Positions 1 to 10,900 of a DNA stretch of 64,000 nucleotides are shown one piece after another. This DNA comes from HK1 sp965220535. Lineage in GTDB: Bacteria; Pseudomonadota; Gammaproteobacteria; HK1. The notes under the pieces are model-generated. The model was not told where the DNA came from. It did no database searches and was given only the letters and a program-made list of their open reading frames with translations. The position numbers were made by a program, and so were the translations under genes. The DNA is taken from the NCBI GenBank assembly GCA_965220535.1, contig OZ244833.1, positions 558,001 through 622,000 of the forward strand, given 5' to 3'. Position 1 is the stretch's first letter, and the number at the start of each line of letters is the position of its first letter.

Positions 1-1006
1 CCTCGAGAGAAGCGGCGATATCCTCGCCGATCCGACCCGGGACATTCTTGCCGGTTTCGGCGACCGCTTCCAAGATCGCCCGTCGCCAAGCGACGATATC
101 CGCGCTTCCGTGGCTCTTGATCACGATCCCGCGCAGGCCCACGAAGCTGGCGCCGTTGTATCGGCGAGGGTCCATGCGGCGACCGACCGAGCGCAATACC
201 GGGCCCGCCAACAGGCCGGCGAGCCGGGCGGCGAGGCTGCGCCGGAATTCACGGCGAAGGGTATCGGAGATCATGCGCGCGACGCCCTCGCTCGACTTCA
301 AAGCGATATTGCCGACAAAACCGTCGCAAACCACCACATCGGCCGTCCCTTGGTAGATATCATCCCCCTCGACGAAGCCGATATAGTTGAGATCGCTTTT
401 TTCCAGCAGCTGCGCCGCTTCGCGCACCTGTTCGTTCCCCTTGATGACCTCTTGGCCGATATTGAGCAATCCGACCCGGGGTCGTTCGATCTCGTCCACC
501 GCGCTGGTCAGCGCCGAACCCATCACCGCGAATTCCAGCAAATGACGCGGGGTGGATTCGATATTCGCCCCCAGATCCAGAACATGGGTTTGCCCCCGGA
601 TCGTGGGCAGGGCGGAGATGATCGCGGGGCGGGAAACACCGGGCAGGGTCTTGAGCACGAAGCGGGCAATCGCCATCAGCGCTCCGGTATTGCCGGCGCT
701 GACGCAGGCATCCGCCTGCCCTTCGTGCACCAAGTCGATGGCGACACGCATCGAGGATTCACGCTTCGAACGCAGAGCCCGCGCCGGCGGCTCGTCCATC
801 TCCACCGCTTGGGAGGCATGGTGGATGCGAAGGCGTCGAGAGCGCGACGAGGTCCCGATCGACGCTTCGATCGCCGACCGATCGCCGCATAGGATCAGAT
901 CGACATCGTCTCGCTCGGCGATGATCGCAAGGGCCGCCGGAACCACGACCCCCGGGCCATGATCCCCTCCCATCGCGTCGACGGCGATCGTGATATTCGC
1001 TGTCAT
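1..1006 (-). CDS. plsX: Phosphate acyltransferase PlsX (3' end cut by window)
   Basis: PlsX converts acyl-ACP to acyl-phosphate, the first committed step of membrane phospholipid synthesis in most bacteria. The protein starts with ATG at 1006 and reads MTANITIAVDAMGGDHGP, the family's N-terminal signature, and later has the conserved SAGNTGAL motif. About 335 residues are visible with no stop before base 1. The family is usually 330-360 residues, so only a short C-terminal piece is missing. It lies downstream of rpmF and yceD on the same strand, the classic yceD-rpmF-plsX order that leads into fatty-acid genes. A 213-bp spacer separates it from rpmF and holds no convincing gene. Confidence 0.95.
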   Translation of the reverse strand, partial: MTANITIAVDAMGGDHGPGVVVPAALAIIAERDDVDLILCGDRSAIEASIGTSSRSRRLRIHHASQAVEMDEPPARALRSKRESSMRVAIDLVHEGQADACVSAGNTGALMAIARFVLKTLPGVSRPAIISALPTIRGQTHVLDLGANIESTPRHLLEFAVMGSALTSAVDEIERPRVGLLNIGQEVIKGNEQVREAAQLLEKSDLNYIGFVEGDDIYQGTADVVVCDGFVGNIALKSSEGVARMISDTLRREFRRSLAARLAGLLAGPVLRSVGRRMDPRRYNGASFVGLRGIVIKSHGSADIVAWRRAILEAVAETGKNVPGRIGEDIAASLE

Positions 1007-1219
1007 CGGACCTGCGCCCCGAGACCGAGCGCAACCTCTCGAAAACCGGGGTCGAAAACGCGACCGGAGCCAAGCCCAAAACCCCCGGGGCAAGCCATGA
1101 AAAACTCGCGGAGCATCCGAAGGGTCTCGGGTTCGATAGCGCCGGCGGCTACTCCCGGCGGGTTCGAAGTGTTTTCGATCGCGCTTCGAAAGGCTTCGGC
1201 GGGTCGGCCGGAGCGGCGC

Positions 1220-1414
1220 TCAACTATCCTGCGGATCGTCTTGTTCGGTATGAATGACTTTGCGTCCGCGGTAATAACCGTCGGCGCTGACATGGTGACG
1301 AAGATGCACTTCGCCGGTTTCAGGATCCACGGCGGTGGTGCGGGCTTGCAGACGATCGTGCGCCCGCCGCATACCGCGCTTCGAGGGGGATTTTTTATTC
1401 TGCTGAACGGCCAT
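1220..1414 (-). CDS. rpmF: 50S ribosomal protein L32
   Basis: The protein has 64 residues and begins MAVQQNKKSPSKRGMRRAHD, the highly conserved start of bacterial L32. It is slightly longer than the 57-residue Escherichia protein because of an acidic C-terminal end (HTEQDDPQDS). No zinc-binding cysteines are present, so this is the C-minus form. A strong ribosome binding site (AGGAG) sits about ten bases before the ATG. It lies between yceD (upstream) and plsX (downstream), linking ribosome and phospholipid synthesis in one probable transcript. Confidence 0.96.
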   Translation of the reverse strand: MAVQQNKKSPSKRGMRRAHDRLQARTTAVDPETGEVHLRHHVSADGYYRGRKVIHTEQDDPQDS

Positions 1415-1548
1415 GGCTTCGGCTCTCCTGAGAAAATTGAGGCTATATTGTAATGTGAAGTCTCGATGAGCCTTCGGCTCGCCCGTCGAAAGCGCCGATC
1501 CGCCTCCGATCCGCCTCCGATTCGCCTAGCAGGCGATCGGGATCGACG

Positions 1549-2139
1549 CTAAGAAACTCCGTCGGAATCCGATGCAATTCCGCGTTTTTCGAAGATCGAG
1601 CCCAAGGCGGCAAAAGGACGACGCACGGGCGAAGGCGCGTTTGCATCCCCGGCGACGAGCGCCGGCACCCGGCAAATCTCTCCCGCGGCAAGGGAGGCCT
1701 CGTCATGGCGCGGAATATCGGGCAAGGCGAGCAATATCTCGTCCTCGATCAGCGCGTCTCGCACCAGCCTTCCGGCGGGGCAAATCAACGCCTCGGGGGC
1801 GTTCGAATCCGCCGGCGTATCCTCCTCGCGGCGAACGATCCGAAAATGCGATCGGGTGTCGATCCGATAATCGAAGGGCTCCAAACAACGCTGACAACGA
1901 AGGGTCACGGTGGTTCGGATGCTCACCGACAGCTGCGGCGCACCGCCCTCGTCGCGCCGAAAAGCGAGGCGATAACGGACGGGTTCATGGGCAAAGCGAA
2001 GGATCCTTCCCGCACCGCCCGTCGAGCGCAGCGCTCGCAGGCGGTGCATCCCGGCGACCGACACCTCGCCTTCGAGCGTCGCCCGGCGAGATGCGAGCGC
2101 ATCGACATCCAAAGACTCCCGGCAGCGATCGGAGTTCAT
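1549..2139 (-). CDS. yceD: YceD/DUF177 family protein, 23S rRNA accumulation factor
   Basis: The predicted product has 196 residues. A central CQRCLEPF motif and a downstream acidic stretch (LIEDEILLALPDIPRH) match the DUF177/YceD family, whose members are encoded beside rpmF and affect 23S rRNA accumulation. The role here is inferred from family and position. It is the first gene of the yceD-rpmF-plsX set and diverges from maf, with 137 bp between the two starts. The C-terminal tail after about residue 165 is low in conserved features. The ATG at 2139 is the only good start before the conserved part. Confidence 0.88.
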   Translation of the reverse strand: MNSDRCRESLDVDALASRRATLEGEVSVAGMHRLRALRSTGGAGRILRFAHEPVRYRLAFRRDEGGAPQLSVSIRTTVTLRCQRCLEPFDYRIDTRSHFRIVRREEDTPADSNAPEALICPAGRLVRDALIEDEILLALPDIPRHDEASLAAGEICRVPALVAGDANAPSPVRRPFAALGSIFEKRGIASDSDGVS

Positions 2140-2276
2140 GATTTCGATGACGACATCGGACGAGACAAAATCGCGAGGGCTCGAGGGCCGATTCGAACCA
2201 TGGCCGACACCTCGTCCGACACCCGAATCGACGCTCGAATCGACACCCTATCCGACACGAAATCGAAACGACGACG

Positions 2277-2993
2277 ATGAACGAAAGGCCGCCTTTTTCC
2301 CGCAAAGAGCATCATCATGATCATCCTCGGCCTCGTCGTTCGGCGACGGCTTCGGCGAAAGCGCAAGGGGCTTCGATCCCTCCTTTGATCCTCGCCTCTT
2401 CCTCGCCTTCGCGCCGGGCGCTGCTCGAGAGGCTGCGCCTTCCCTTCACGGTCATCCCCCCCGATATCGACGAAAGCCCGCGCGAGGGCGAGAGCCCGCA
2501 GAACCTTGCAAAACGCCTTGCGCAAGAAAAAGCGCAAGCGGTGGCAAGACGCTTGGAGGCGGGCTTGGTCATCGGCTCCGATCAAGTGGCGACGGTCGGC
2601 GAGCGCCTGCTCGGCAAGCCCGGCAATCGCGCCGACAATATCCGTCAGTTGCAAAGGGCCGGCGGGCGGTGGATGCAATTCCACACCGGTATCGCGTTGA
2701 TCGACACCGCAAGCGGGTCGCTTCGATCGGATACGGTGCCCTTTTCGCTCAAATTACGACAATTGAGCGAGGACGATATCGCATCCTACGTGACGCATGA
2801 ACGAGCCTTCGATTGCGCCGGAGGATTCAAAGCGGAGAGTTTGGGCTGCACTATCTTCGAGGAGATGAGCGGCCCCGACCCCACCGCTTTGATCGGCTTG
2901 CCGATGATTCGCCTGTGCGCGATGCTGCGCGCGGCGGGCCTCGATCCGCTATCGTCGTTATCGACGTTGTCGACGATCGCGGCCCCCGAATAG
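2277..2993 (+). CDS. Maf-like nucleoside triphosphate pyrophosphatase (YceF type)
   Basis: This is a Maf/HAM1-fold house-cleaning enzyme that hydrolyses modified NTPs to NMP and pyrophosphate. Its closest recognisable type is YceF, which acts on 7-methyl-GTP. Diagnostic motifs are ILASSSPSRRALLERL, DIDESPREGES, IGSDQVA and the late FKAESLGCTIFE. The ATG start gives 238 residues, but the first 35 (His- and Arg-rich) have no counterpart in the family. A TTG at 2385 would give a normal-length protein starting just before ILASSS, so the true start may be there. It is divergent from yceD, as in many gammaproteobacteria. Confidence 0.9.
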   Translation: MNERPPFSRKEHHHDHPRPRRSATASAKAQGASIPPLILASSSPSRRALLERLRLPFTVIPPDIDESPREGESPQNLAKRLAQEKAQAVARRLEAGLVIGSDQVATVGERLLGKPGNRADNIRQLQRAGGRWMQFHTGIALIDTASGSLRSDTVPFSLKLRQLSEDDIASYVTHERAFDCAGGFKAESLGCTIFEEMSGPDPTALIGLPMIRLCAMLRAAGLDPLSSLSTLSTIAAPE

Positions 2994-3071
2994 GCATCGG
3001 CGGCGACAGAGATCGGGATCGACTTTTCACCGATCGGACCAAGGCGCACGAGATCCTCTTCTGCGAGGGCT

Positions 3072-4115
3072 TCAACGCATCTCGGGGGCGGCGGAGATCG
3101 CCGAGCGCAGATCCTCGCTCGCGACCCCGATCTTGGTCATCGATTCCGCGAAATCCCCCAAGATATCGAAGTAGTCGTAGGTCGGATAGACGGTGAAATC
3201 GGCGATTTCCTTGACCCCGACGATTTCCCGCGCCACCTCGTCGACGCTGCGCAGGCTGTCGACCAAACCGAGGGAGAGCGCTTCCTCCCCGGTCCAAAAC
3301 GATCCGCTGAAAATATCGGTGCCGCGCGGGCGCAAGCGATCTCCCCTTCCTTGCTTGACGGCATCGACGAATTGTCGATGCACCTGTGCGAGCAGAACCC
3401 GGGCGCGAGCGACATCCTTTTCCTCGAGGGGCGAAAAGGGATCGAGGAATTGCTTGTCGTCGCCGGAGGCGAAAACCCGCCTTTCGATCCCCCATTCCCG
3501 CATCGCTTCGCTGAACCCGAAATCCTCGATCTTGACCCCGATCGAGCCCACCAAACTGGCGCGATTGGCATGGATGGCATCGGCGGCGGCGGCCACGTAA
3601 TAGGCGGCCGAGGCCCCGATATCGATGATCACCGCATGCACCTCGATCTCCGGGCGCATGGCCCGCAATCGTATGACTTCATCGAAGATCGAGCCCGCTT
3701 GCACCGGGCTTCCCCCGGGGCTGTTGATCCGCAAGATGATCGCGGCGGTATCCTCGTGATCGAAGGCCGCTCGCAGCCCCTCGATCACCAAATCGGCGCC
3801 GGCGTCGCTGTGGTCGGCAATCACCCCGTAAATATCGATCAGCGCGGTATGTTGCCCGGCGGGGATGCTCTCGGTATCGAATTCGTCGGATAAGAGCAAA
3901 AGCCCGGCCGACAAGATCAGGCCGAGAAAGACCAAGCGAAAAGCGATACGCCAGCGACGGGCGGCGCGCTGTTCGCGCAGGGAGGCGAAAAGCAAGCGGG
4001 AGAGCAGTTCCCTTTCCCAAGCGGAACCCTCGCCTTCGGAGGATCCCTTTCCCGTCGCCGAAAACCGGCGGGAGGAGTGCGGGGGATCGGGAAAGTCGCT
4101 GAAATCGTCATTCAC
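3072..4115 (-). CDS. sppA: S49 family signal peptide peptidase, SppA type
   Basis: The product is a 347-residue inner-membrane serine protease that digests leftover signal peptides. One membrane segment spans about residues 59-76 after a charged cytoplasmic N-terminus. The S49 core follows, with INSPGGSP at 130-137 and the nucleophile region DIGASAAYY, where Ser169 is the likely catalytic serine. Lys221 (SGDDKQFLDP) lies 52 residues later, the same spacing as the Ser-Lys dyad of the short Bacillus SppA. It is therefore the single-domain SppA form, not the long tandem form of E. coli. It is convergent with maf. Confidence 0.93.
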   Translation of the reverse strand: MNDDFSDFPDPPHSSRRFSATGKGSSEGEGSAWERELLSRLLFASLREQRAARRWRIAFRLVFLGLILSAGLLLLSDEFDTESIPAGQHTALIDIYGVIADHSDAGADLVIEGLRAAFDHEDTAAIILRINSPGGSPVQAGSIFDEVIRLRAMRPEIEVHAVIIDIGASAAYYVAAAADAIHANRASLVGSIGVKIEDFGFSEAMREWGIERRVFASGDDKQFLDPFSPLEEKDVARARVLLAQVHRQFVDAVKQGRGDRLRPRGTDIFSGSFWTGEEALSLGLVDSLRSVDEVAREIVGVKEIADFTVYPTYDYFDILGDFAESMTKIGVASEDLRSAISAAPEMR

Positions 4116-5806
4116 TAAAAAACGCCCTCGGTGCGACCGCTGCCAAACGAGAAGATCGACCGTCCACGACCACCCGACAAAGAGATTGAAAAGAAGCCTT
4201 CATAGCGATATCGCGCTTTTCCGACCGGCAATTCATTGAATTCCCGAGGAAGTCGGTGCATAGCCTCGACGAATAGCCTTGACAAAGTGTATCACGGAGA
4301 GGATATCGCAAATCCCGAACCGAGACGGCGCACTCGCCCCGGCCGGGTCCTTGTATCCGCGTTACAACGAGGACCGGCCGCAAAACACCGCAACCGAGCC
4401 TTCGATGGATCGAAATCCGCCCGATGAATACAAAAGCCCAAGGTCGGGGCAGCCCTTGCAAATCCTCGTTCGCCACCGAGCCGATCGTTCGCGCCGGCGA
4501 ATGGTTCGATGCCGCGAACGCAAGCGTCGTTTGCGAAAGGCTCGGAGATCGATCGCCGATGCGGATCGACGCCGGAGGAGGATCGATTCCCGAGGGATTC
4601 GCAAACGCTAAAACGATCCCTTCCGTTTTCGCCGCGGCCGGGGCGAGTTTCAACATAAAGGTCTTTTTCGCGCTCGGCGAGTTGCCGGTCGTCCTCCCGC
4701 CTTCTACCGAATCGACGGTTCCACCGAGGCCGGCGATCGAGAAATCCAAAACAACATAGGGCCCTATCTTCCCGAGAAGCCGGCTGGCGGTCAAACGAGA
4801 CAATCGGCGGTGCCCGAAAAACAATCGGACCTTCCGTCATCGATCTCTCGGGCATCACTTACGAATCGAGGACGATGCGTTGCCGAATGCAGATTGAAGT
4901 TTTCCGGCATACGCAGAAGATAACCGGTGCAAACGGGGGGCTGCGAACTCGGCGGTTTCGGTATTGCCATCGACATCGCCGTATTCGACCTTATAAAAAG
5001 CTCGCCGCTGAAAGTCTCGTCGTCATGGACGTGACTATCGCAATTGGTCACTACCCGCAAGTGGCAAATCGTGCGGGTTCAATCCATCGTATCGAAGGGA
5101 GCGAGGAATAATCGCCAGGGTCGATCCATGGGCTTTGACTCGATGCGCTATGTATGCGTCTACCCTGTCAATCGTGGCTTCGCTTGCAGCCCTCGAAGGC
5201 TTGCCATCGAAGTCATCGAGGTAAAGGTCTGCGCAGTCAAGGCCTATCTCCACTGCAGGGGTCAGGTGATTCTTGCATGGCTCGATCTCCTGATTGATAG
5301 AGGGCATCGCTGCCATCGTTGGAGGATTGTACATACTGCAGTGCGTCGTGCCCGATAATCCATAGGCCGACAATCACCCCCATAAAGATCTTGAGGGAGT
5401 TGGGGCCAAATAGGTATCTGCAGATGTTTCTGATGCCAACGACGATGGTAGCGACGATGAGCAATACAGCGATTAGAATCAGAATGTCCATTGATGATAT
5501 CCATTGAAGCAGAGAGCATCGCTGCCCTTGGGTGATGCGACCCTCGTACGAGGACCGGTGTCAGTCGTTGCGCGTGGAAATCGCCCGGTCCACGGGATTC
5601 TTGGCAGCATGATAGCCTACCTCTTTGTCATCGCCCACGACAACCCCCGGTATGGTGAGGGCAGCGATGATACCCACTACCCATAGCCAACGGCCACCCT
5701 TGCCCCCGCCATTGCATCGCTGCGCGAAAAAAGCGTCTTTTCGAGTAGCCGATCGATCGGAAAAACGAAGGATCGAAAAAGCGAAAAGAATCGATCGCCA
5801 TCGTTA
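4116..5806. other. 1.7 kb spacer between sppA and rluC with no recognised gene
   Basis: No reading frame here shows a family I know. A 238-codon frame on the minus strand (4108-4824) overlaps the sppA start and has no clear domain or ribosome binding site, so I do not call it. From about 4,860 to 5,700 the base composition is visibly less GC-rich than the flanks. That stretch holds several short minus-strand frames with hydrophobic segments: the one at 5237-5491 is listed separately. Another (about 5561-5710) reads GRWLWVVGIIAALTIPGVVV and then an acidic tail but has no in-frame start. The pattern fits a decayed or foreign insertion. Confidence 0.5.
5237..5491 (-). CDS. Small predicted membrane protein, function unknown
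   Basis: The 84-residue frame starts MDILILIAVLLIVATIVVGI and has a second hydrophobic stretch at about residues 31-50 (SLKIFMGVIVGLWIIGHDAL), then a polar tail. Two membrane helices joined by a short basic loop are seen directly; no family is recognised. No strong ribosome binding site precedes the ATG. Neighbouring frames on the same strand (5035-5373, and a frame ending at 5561) look like parts of similar small genes, so this may be one member of a decayed cluster. Coding status is plausible but unproven. Confidence 0.42.
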   Translation of the reverse strand: MDILILIAVLLIVATIVVGIRNICRYLFGPNSLKIFMGVIVGLWIIGHDALQYVQSSNDGSDALYQSGDRAMQESPDPCSGDRP

Positions 5807-6835
5807 TCAAGGGCTCGGGGGGCGAAGACCCAAAGCCACCAGCAAGGATTTCAGATCCTCGCCCAAAGGCGCATGAAAACGCATCCATCGATCGCCTGAC
5901 TCCTTAGACCCCGTATCAGGCCCCGTATTCATCGGCAGCGTGATCGACGATGCATGCAAAAAAAGGCGGCGCAAACCGAGGCGACGCAGGCGTCGATTGA
6001 ATTCGCGATCGCCGTATTTGCGGTCTCCCGCCAAAAAAAGCCCGAGGCTCGCTGCATGAACCCGGATCTGATGGGTGCGGCCGGTGCGAGGGCGAGCCCG
6101 TACGAGGCTTGCGATCTCCCCCCTTGCCAAGGGTTCGAAGCGGGTGCGAGAGGGTTTTCCCTCGGGATCGACGCGCACGATACGATCACCGCCGTCTCGC
6201 TCCTTACGCTGCAAGGGGGCGTCGCAAACCACGGGCTTCGAACCGCAATCCCCCATCACGAGCAGAAGATATTCCTTGCGCACCCTTCCGTGGCGGATGG
6301 CCTCGTGCAGTTCCTTGAGGGCCCGGCGATCGACGGCGACCATCAAGCAACCCGATGTTTCTCGATCCAGACGATGCACCAACTCCAAGCGCCGGATATC
6401 CGGTCGCAACGCCCTTAAGGATTCGATCACCCCGAAGTCGATGCCGCTACCGCCATGGACTGCGACCCCTGAGGGCTTGTCCAGCACGATCAGGCGCTCG
6501 TCCTCGTGCAAGATCGCCTCTTCGATCAGGCGCTTGTGCGCCCGGGTCAAAGACGAGGTGGCGTCGTTCTCGGCCCGAAGACGCAGCGGCGGAATGCGCA
6601 CCAGATCTCCGGTCGCCAAGCGATAACGCTGCCGCACCCGAGCCCGATTGACCCGCACTTCGCCCCGACGCAGCAGGCGATAGATATGGGAACGCGGCAC
6701 ACCCTTGAGGCGACTCATCAGGTAGTTGTCGATCCGCTGCCCCGAAAAGGCTTCGTCCACGACAACCCGTTGCGCGGCCTCGTAGCGCTCCTGCTCGACA
6801 GAGATCCCGGCCGGACGATTCATCGCCGGGATCAT
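5807..6835 (-). CDS. rluC: 23S rRNA pseudouridine synthase, RluC type
   Basis: RluC makes pseudouridines in 23S rRNA (955, 2504 and 2580 in E. coli). The protein has an N-terminal S4 RNA-binding domain (QRIDNYLMSRLKGVPRSHIY, then RRGEVRVN) and the catalytic motif HRLDRETSG with its invariant Asp. It also has the late RTGRTHQIRVH motif. The frame is open for 20 more codons upstream, to 6895, but that segment has no family match, so I place the start at the ATG of MIPAMNRP (6835); the ATG four codons later is also possible. It is divergent from rne, an arrangement conserved in gammaproteobacteria. Confidence 0.93.
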   Translation of the reverse strand: MIPAMNRPAGISVEQERYEAAQRVVVDEAFSGQRIDNYLMSRLKGVPRSHIYRLLRRGEVRVNRARVRQRYRLATGDLVRIPPLRLRAENDATSSLTRAHKRLIEEAILHEDERLIVLDKPSGVAVHGGSGIDFGVIESLRALRPDIRRLELVHRLDRETSGCLMVAVDRRALKELHEAIRHGRVRKEYLLLVMGDCGSKPVVCDAPLQRKERDGGDRIVRVDPEGKPSRTRFEPLARGEIASLVRARPRTGRTHQIRVHAASLGLFLAGDRKYGDREFNRRLRRLGLRRLFLHASSITLPMNTGPDTGSKESGDRWMRFHAPLGEDLKSLLVALGLRPPSP

Positions 6836-7921
6836 ATCAGTTCGAAAAAAGCGCCCGCCGACAAAAGCGAATCCCGCTTGGAAAAATCCTGGCAATCTGA
6901 TATATTCGCTCTCGGTTCGGGATCGGTACCCGAATATCCCTCCGCCTTAAAAAGTGCGCGGGCGGATGTCCTCGATCTTTTGGATACGAGCGAGAAAACG
7001 GAGCGTGAGAATCGGCATTGCCGTTGACGTTCCGAAAAATACCGGATATCGGAAAAAACGGATAAGCGTCGGCGAGCCTCGCTTTGCCCTCGTCGATCGA
7101 AAGAACGGCGGATGCGAGATCGACGGGCCGATTTTTTCCGAATGTCGAATCGACAATCGCGACGCCGGAACGATGGCGAAGCGAAGAGCGGGAGTTCGGC
7201 GACAGGACTCGAAGGATCGTCACGGGCATGGTGTCGCATTGCGGGCCATGCCGACAAGGGCTGCATCGACGAATCATCGAAGGGCCCCAAGGACAAGGGA
7301 AAGCAAAATGCCATCGGTAACGCGATGTCGTTGCCGCCGGGCATGGTTTGACATATCGAAAAGCCGAGCGGTCCGGGCCTTCGAAAACGACGAAGCGAGG
7401 CCCGAATCGACAATCGGGCGATGTGATATGCGGCGATTCCTCGATTGAAAAAACCTGTCGCGCACGAAAAACGTGCATGACGATGCGTGTATGGCCAAGT
7501 GTGAATATCCCCGAAGGTCCGGATGGCTTTCGAACGGTGGTGCGTCAAGCGAAAAGCGACGATGTCCGAGGGTGGATCGAGCAAGCCGCCTTGGGCCGAA
7601 ACAAGAGCCTTTTGCCTCCTCCGGGGATTTGGAAACACATATCAGGATCAGGCGTTCAAGGTCGTTGCATCCCGATTTCAAGGATAAGCCTTGGATGAAG
7701 GGTTGCCATGATTCCGATCGTGATTTCGATCATGATTTCGGTAGGGTAGCGAGAGATCCGGGGATCGATTCGATACTTCGGATCTTCGGAAAGTCCGGGG
7801 AGCGCAAAGCGCTCCATCGCCCTTGAATGCCATCCGCTGCCATATACCCTCCCCTCCTTCGCTCTTCTCCTCGTTTCCGGCCGATGATGCCGCGGCGGCG
7901 GCGCCTGACCGGAACCTGTCA
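6836..7921. promoter_or_regulatory. Divergent rluC/rne spacer, likely rne leader
   Basis: This 1.09 kb region separates the starts of rluC and rne. No frame in it resembles a known protein; the short frames on both strands are serine- and arginine-rich and look like composition artefacts. In E. coli the rne gene has a long structured 5' leader through which RNase E limits its own expression, so a leader with promoters for both genes is expected here. I could not identify specific hairpins or promoter hexamers with confidence. An open frame runs into rne from 7823, but the conserved start is at 7922. Confidence 0.5.
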
Positions 7922-10900
7922 ATGAAACGTATGCTGATCAACGCAACCCAGCCCGAGGAATGCCGGGTTGCGATGGTGGATGGACAATTCCTCTACGATC
8001 TCGATATCGAAGTCGCCGCCAAAGGGCAGCGCAAAGCCAGTATCTACAAGGCGAGGGTCGTGCGCGTCGAGCCCAGTCTCGAAGCGGCCTTCGTGGATTA
8101 CGGTGCGGAAAGGCACGGTTTTCTTCCCTTCAAAGAGGTGGCGCATGAATACCGGGCCGGGCGCAAGAACGCCGCCGGCCAACCCGTCGCCGTGCGCGAT
8201 ATTCTCGTCGAAGGGCTCGAACTGCTCGTCCAAGTGGAAAAGGAAGAGCGCGGTCGCAAGGGAGCGGCGCTCACCACCTTCCCGAGCCTCGCCGGACGCT
8301 ACCTCGTCTTGATGCCCAACAACCCGCGCGCCGGGGGGATCTCCCGCCGGGTCGAGGGGGACGAGCGCAGCGACCTGCGCGAAGTCTTGAGCGCCTTGGA
8401 CATTCCGGCGGGGATGGGGCTGATCGTACGCACCGCCGGGGTCGGAAAATCCCAAGAGGAGCTGCAACGGGATCTCGACTATCTGCTGCGTTTATGGCGC
8501 GCCATCGATGCCGCCGCCAAGGAGCGCCCCTCTCCCTTTCTCGTCTATCAGGAAAGCAATATCATCATCCGCACGATCCGAGACTATTTCAGCCGGGATA
8601 TCGGGCAGATCCTGATCGACAACCCCAAGGTGCATCAAGAGGCGCTGGAATTCATCAACCAGGTGATGCCCGAAAGCGCTTCCAAGGTCGTTCACTATAC
8701 GGACAGGGTTCCTCTGTTCAGCCGCTACCAGATCGAAAGCCAGATCGAATCCGCCTTTTCCCATTCGGTGAGTCTCCCCTCGGGCGGAAGCATCGTCATC
8801 GATCATACCGAGGCGTTGATCAGTATCGATGTCAATTCCGCTCGCTCCACCCGCGGCGGGGATATCGAAGAGACCGCCTTGTCGACGAATTTGGAGGCCG
8901 CCGACGAGATCGCCCGTCAGTTGAGACTGCGCGATGCCGGGGGGCTGATCGTCATCGACTTCATCGACATGACCCCGACCCGCAACCAACGCGAGGTCGA
9001 AAACCGGCTGCGCGATGCCCTCAAAGAAGATCGGGCGCGGATCCAAGTCGGGCGTATTTCACGTTTCGGATTGCTGGAGATGTCGCGTCAGCGGCTGCGA
9101 CCCTCGCTGGGCGAATCCAGCCAGCATACTTGCCCGACCTGCAATGGCCAAGGGACCGTCCGGGGGCCGGAATCCCTCTCTCTCTCGGTGCTGCGACTCC
9201 TCGACGAGGAAGCGATGAAGGAAATGACGGATCGGGTGATCGCCCGCCTCCCGATCGAAGTCGCCTCTTTCCTCCTCAACGAAAAGCGCGAAGGGATCTT
9301 CGAGATCGAAAAACGCAACGGAGTGCGTATCGTCCTCGTACCGGATCCGCAGATGATCCTGCCGAATTACGAGGTGGAGCGGGTGCGCGAGGATAACCGT
9401 CAGCATGAAGTTCATCACCAGTCAAGCTACGAGCTGATCACGCCCCCCGATGCCGCCGCCGGAATCGATCCTCGGACGCAAGCTCCGCGGGCGCCGGTGG
9501 CGGACGAACCGGCGGTCAAGATGGCACAAACGCTCGCACCTCCTGCGAGCCCGCCCCAAGCCTCGACCAAAACCGACTCCGGCGATGGAAACAAAGCGGA
9601 GCGGCGGAAAAAGCCCGGCCTGTTCTCGCGAATCCTGCGGGGGCTCTTCTCTCCCGCCGAGGAGGATCCGAAGCCTGAGGAAAAAGCGCAAGATCGCTCG
9701 CCCGAGAAAAAACCGCGGCGGCATCGCTCCTCGCATCGCGGCGAAGGCAGCCGCCGCGGCCCGGAGAGAGGCCGAGGGCGGGGCCAAAAAGCCGCCGGCG
9801 ATAGCGGAGGCGAAAACGATCGCAAAAGGCGCAGCGACGAAGACTCCTCCGCGAGCTCTTCGAACTTGGAGGAAGCGCGCCGCCGACGCGAGCCGGCGAA
9901 CCGGTCGTCGTCGGGGCGTCGATCCGGCAATGCGAATTCGAGCCCCACGGTCCATTCCCGGGAAGAGGCTCGACCGCTGCGAAACCGCGCCGCCGATCCT
10001 TCCGGTGAATCCGCGGCGGCACCCGAATCCCAAGATCGCGAACCATCGGGCGAGGGGCTCGATCGTCCCCGGCGCACGCGACGCGGACGACGAGGCGGAA
10101 GCCGCAGACGAGAGGGCCGGCGTCCCGATACGAGCGTCGTCGATAACGAAAACAGCGTCGATCCTCGGGCCGCGCCCGCGCAAGGCGCATCCCAAAGCAC
10201 GCCCGCAGCCCGACACCCGGGGTCGAACGCGGCCGCGCCGACCGATCCCGCATTCACGCCGCCTTCTTTCGATCCGCCGCCGGCGGCCCGACCGGCGGGC
10301 CCGATCGATCATGCCGCGAGGCCTTCCTTCCCGCAGGCGCCGGATCGCCCCTCGCCGCCGAGGCCGGGTCAATGGTCGCAAGGCGAAAGCGGTGCCTCTT
10401 CGCCCCGCCCCGCCGAGCCCGAGCGGCAAGGGACAGCGAAGCCCTATCCACCGACCCCGGCAGGGGCCAATCCCTCTCCGGCGCCGACGAGAGCCTTCGA
10501 AGAGCCGCAGCCCAAGAGTGCGTATCCGGCGCAGCCCGCCCCGACGCCGAGAGCCGCTCATTGGCGGTCCGAACCGGGATCGAGGCGTTTTTCGCCCTCG
10601 CCGCCTTGGTCCGGCTCCGCCGCGCCGCGCCCAGATCCGCAAAAGAGTCCGCAAAGGAGCCCGCAAAGGAACCCGCGACAGGATACCGATGCGCCTTCGA
10701 GCGAGGGCTCGGGGCTCGGGGGATCGGCATCGAGCCCGGCAAGCCCCCGAACAAGCCCCTTTGCCGAACGAGGAACGAGATCCGATGGCTTCGGCACGCC
10801 GAGCCCGACAACGAGGAGAGCCCCCTCAAGTCCTTCGCCGACGAGCGATCCCTTCCGCGAACCCAAAAACCCGGATCGGATACAGGCTCCTTTCGGCGAA

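Noticed and set aside
110..892. 260-codon plus-strand frame over plsX
   Set aside because: Antisense shadow of plsX; the minus-strand reading is a clear PlsX.
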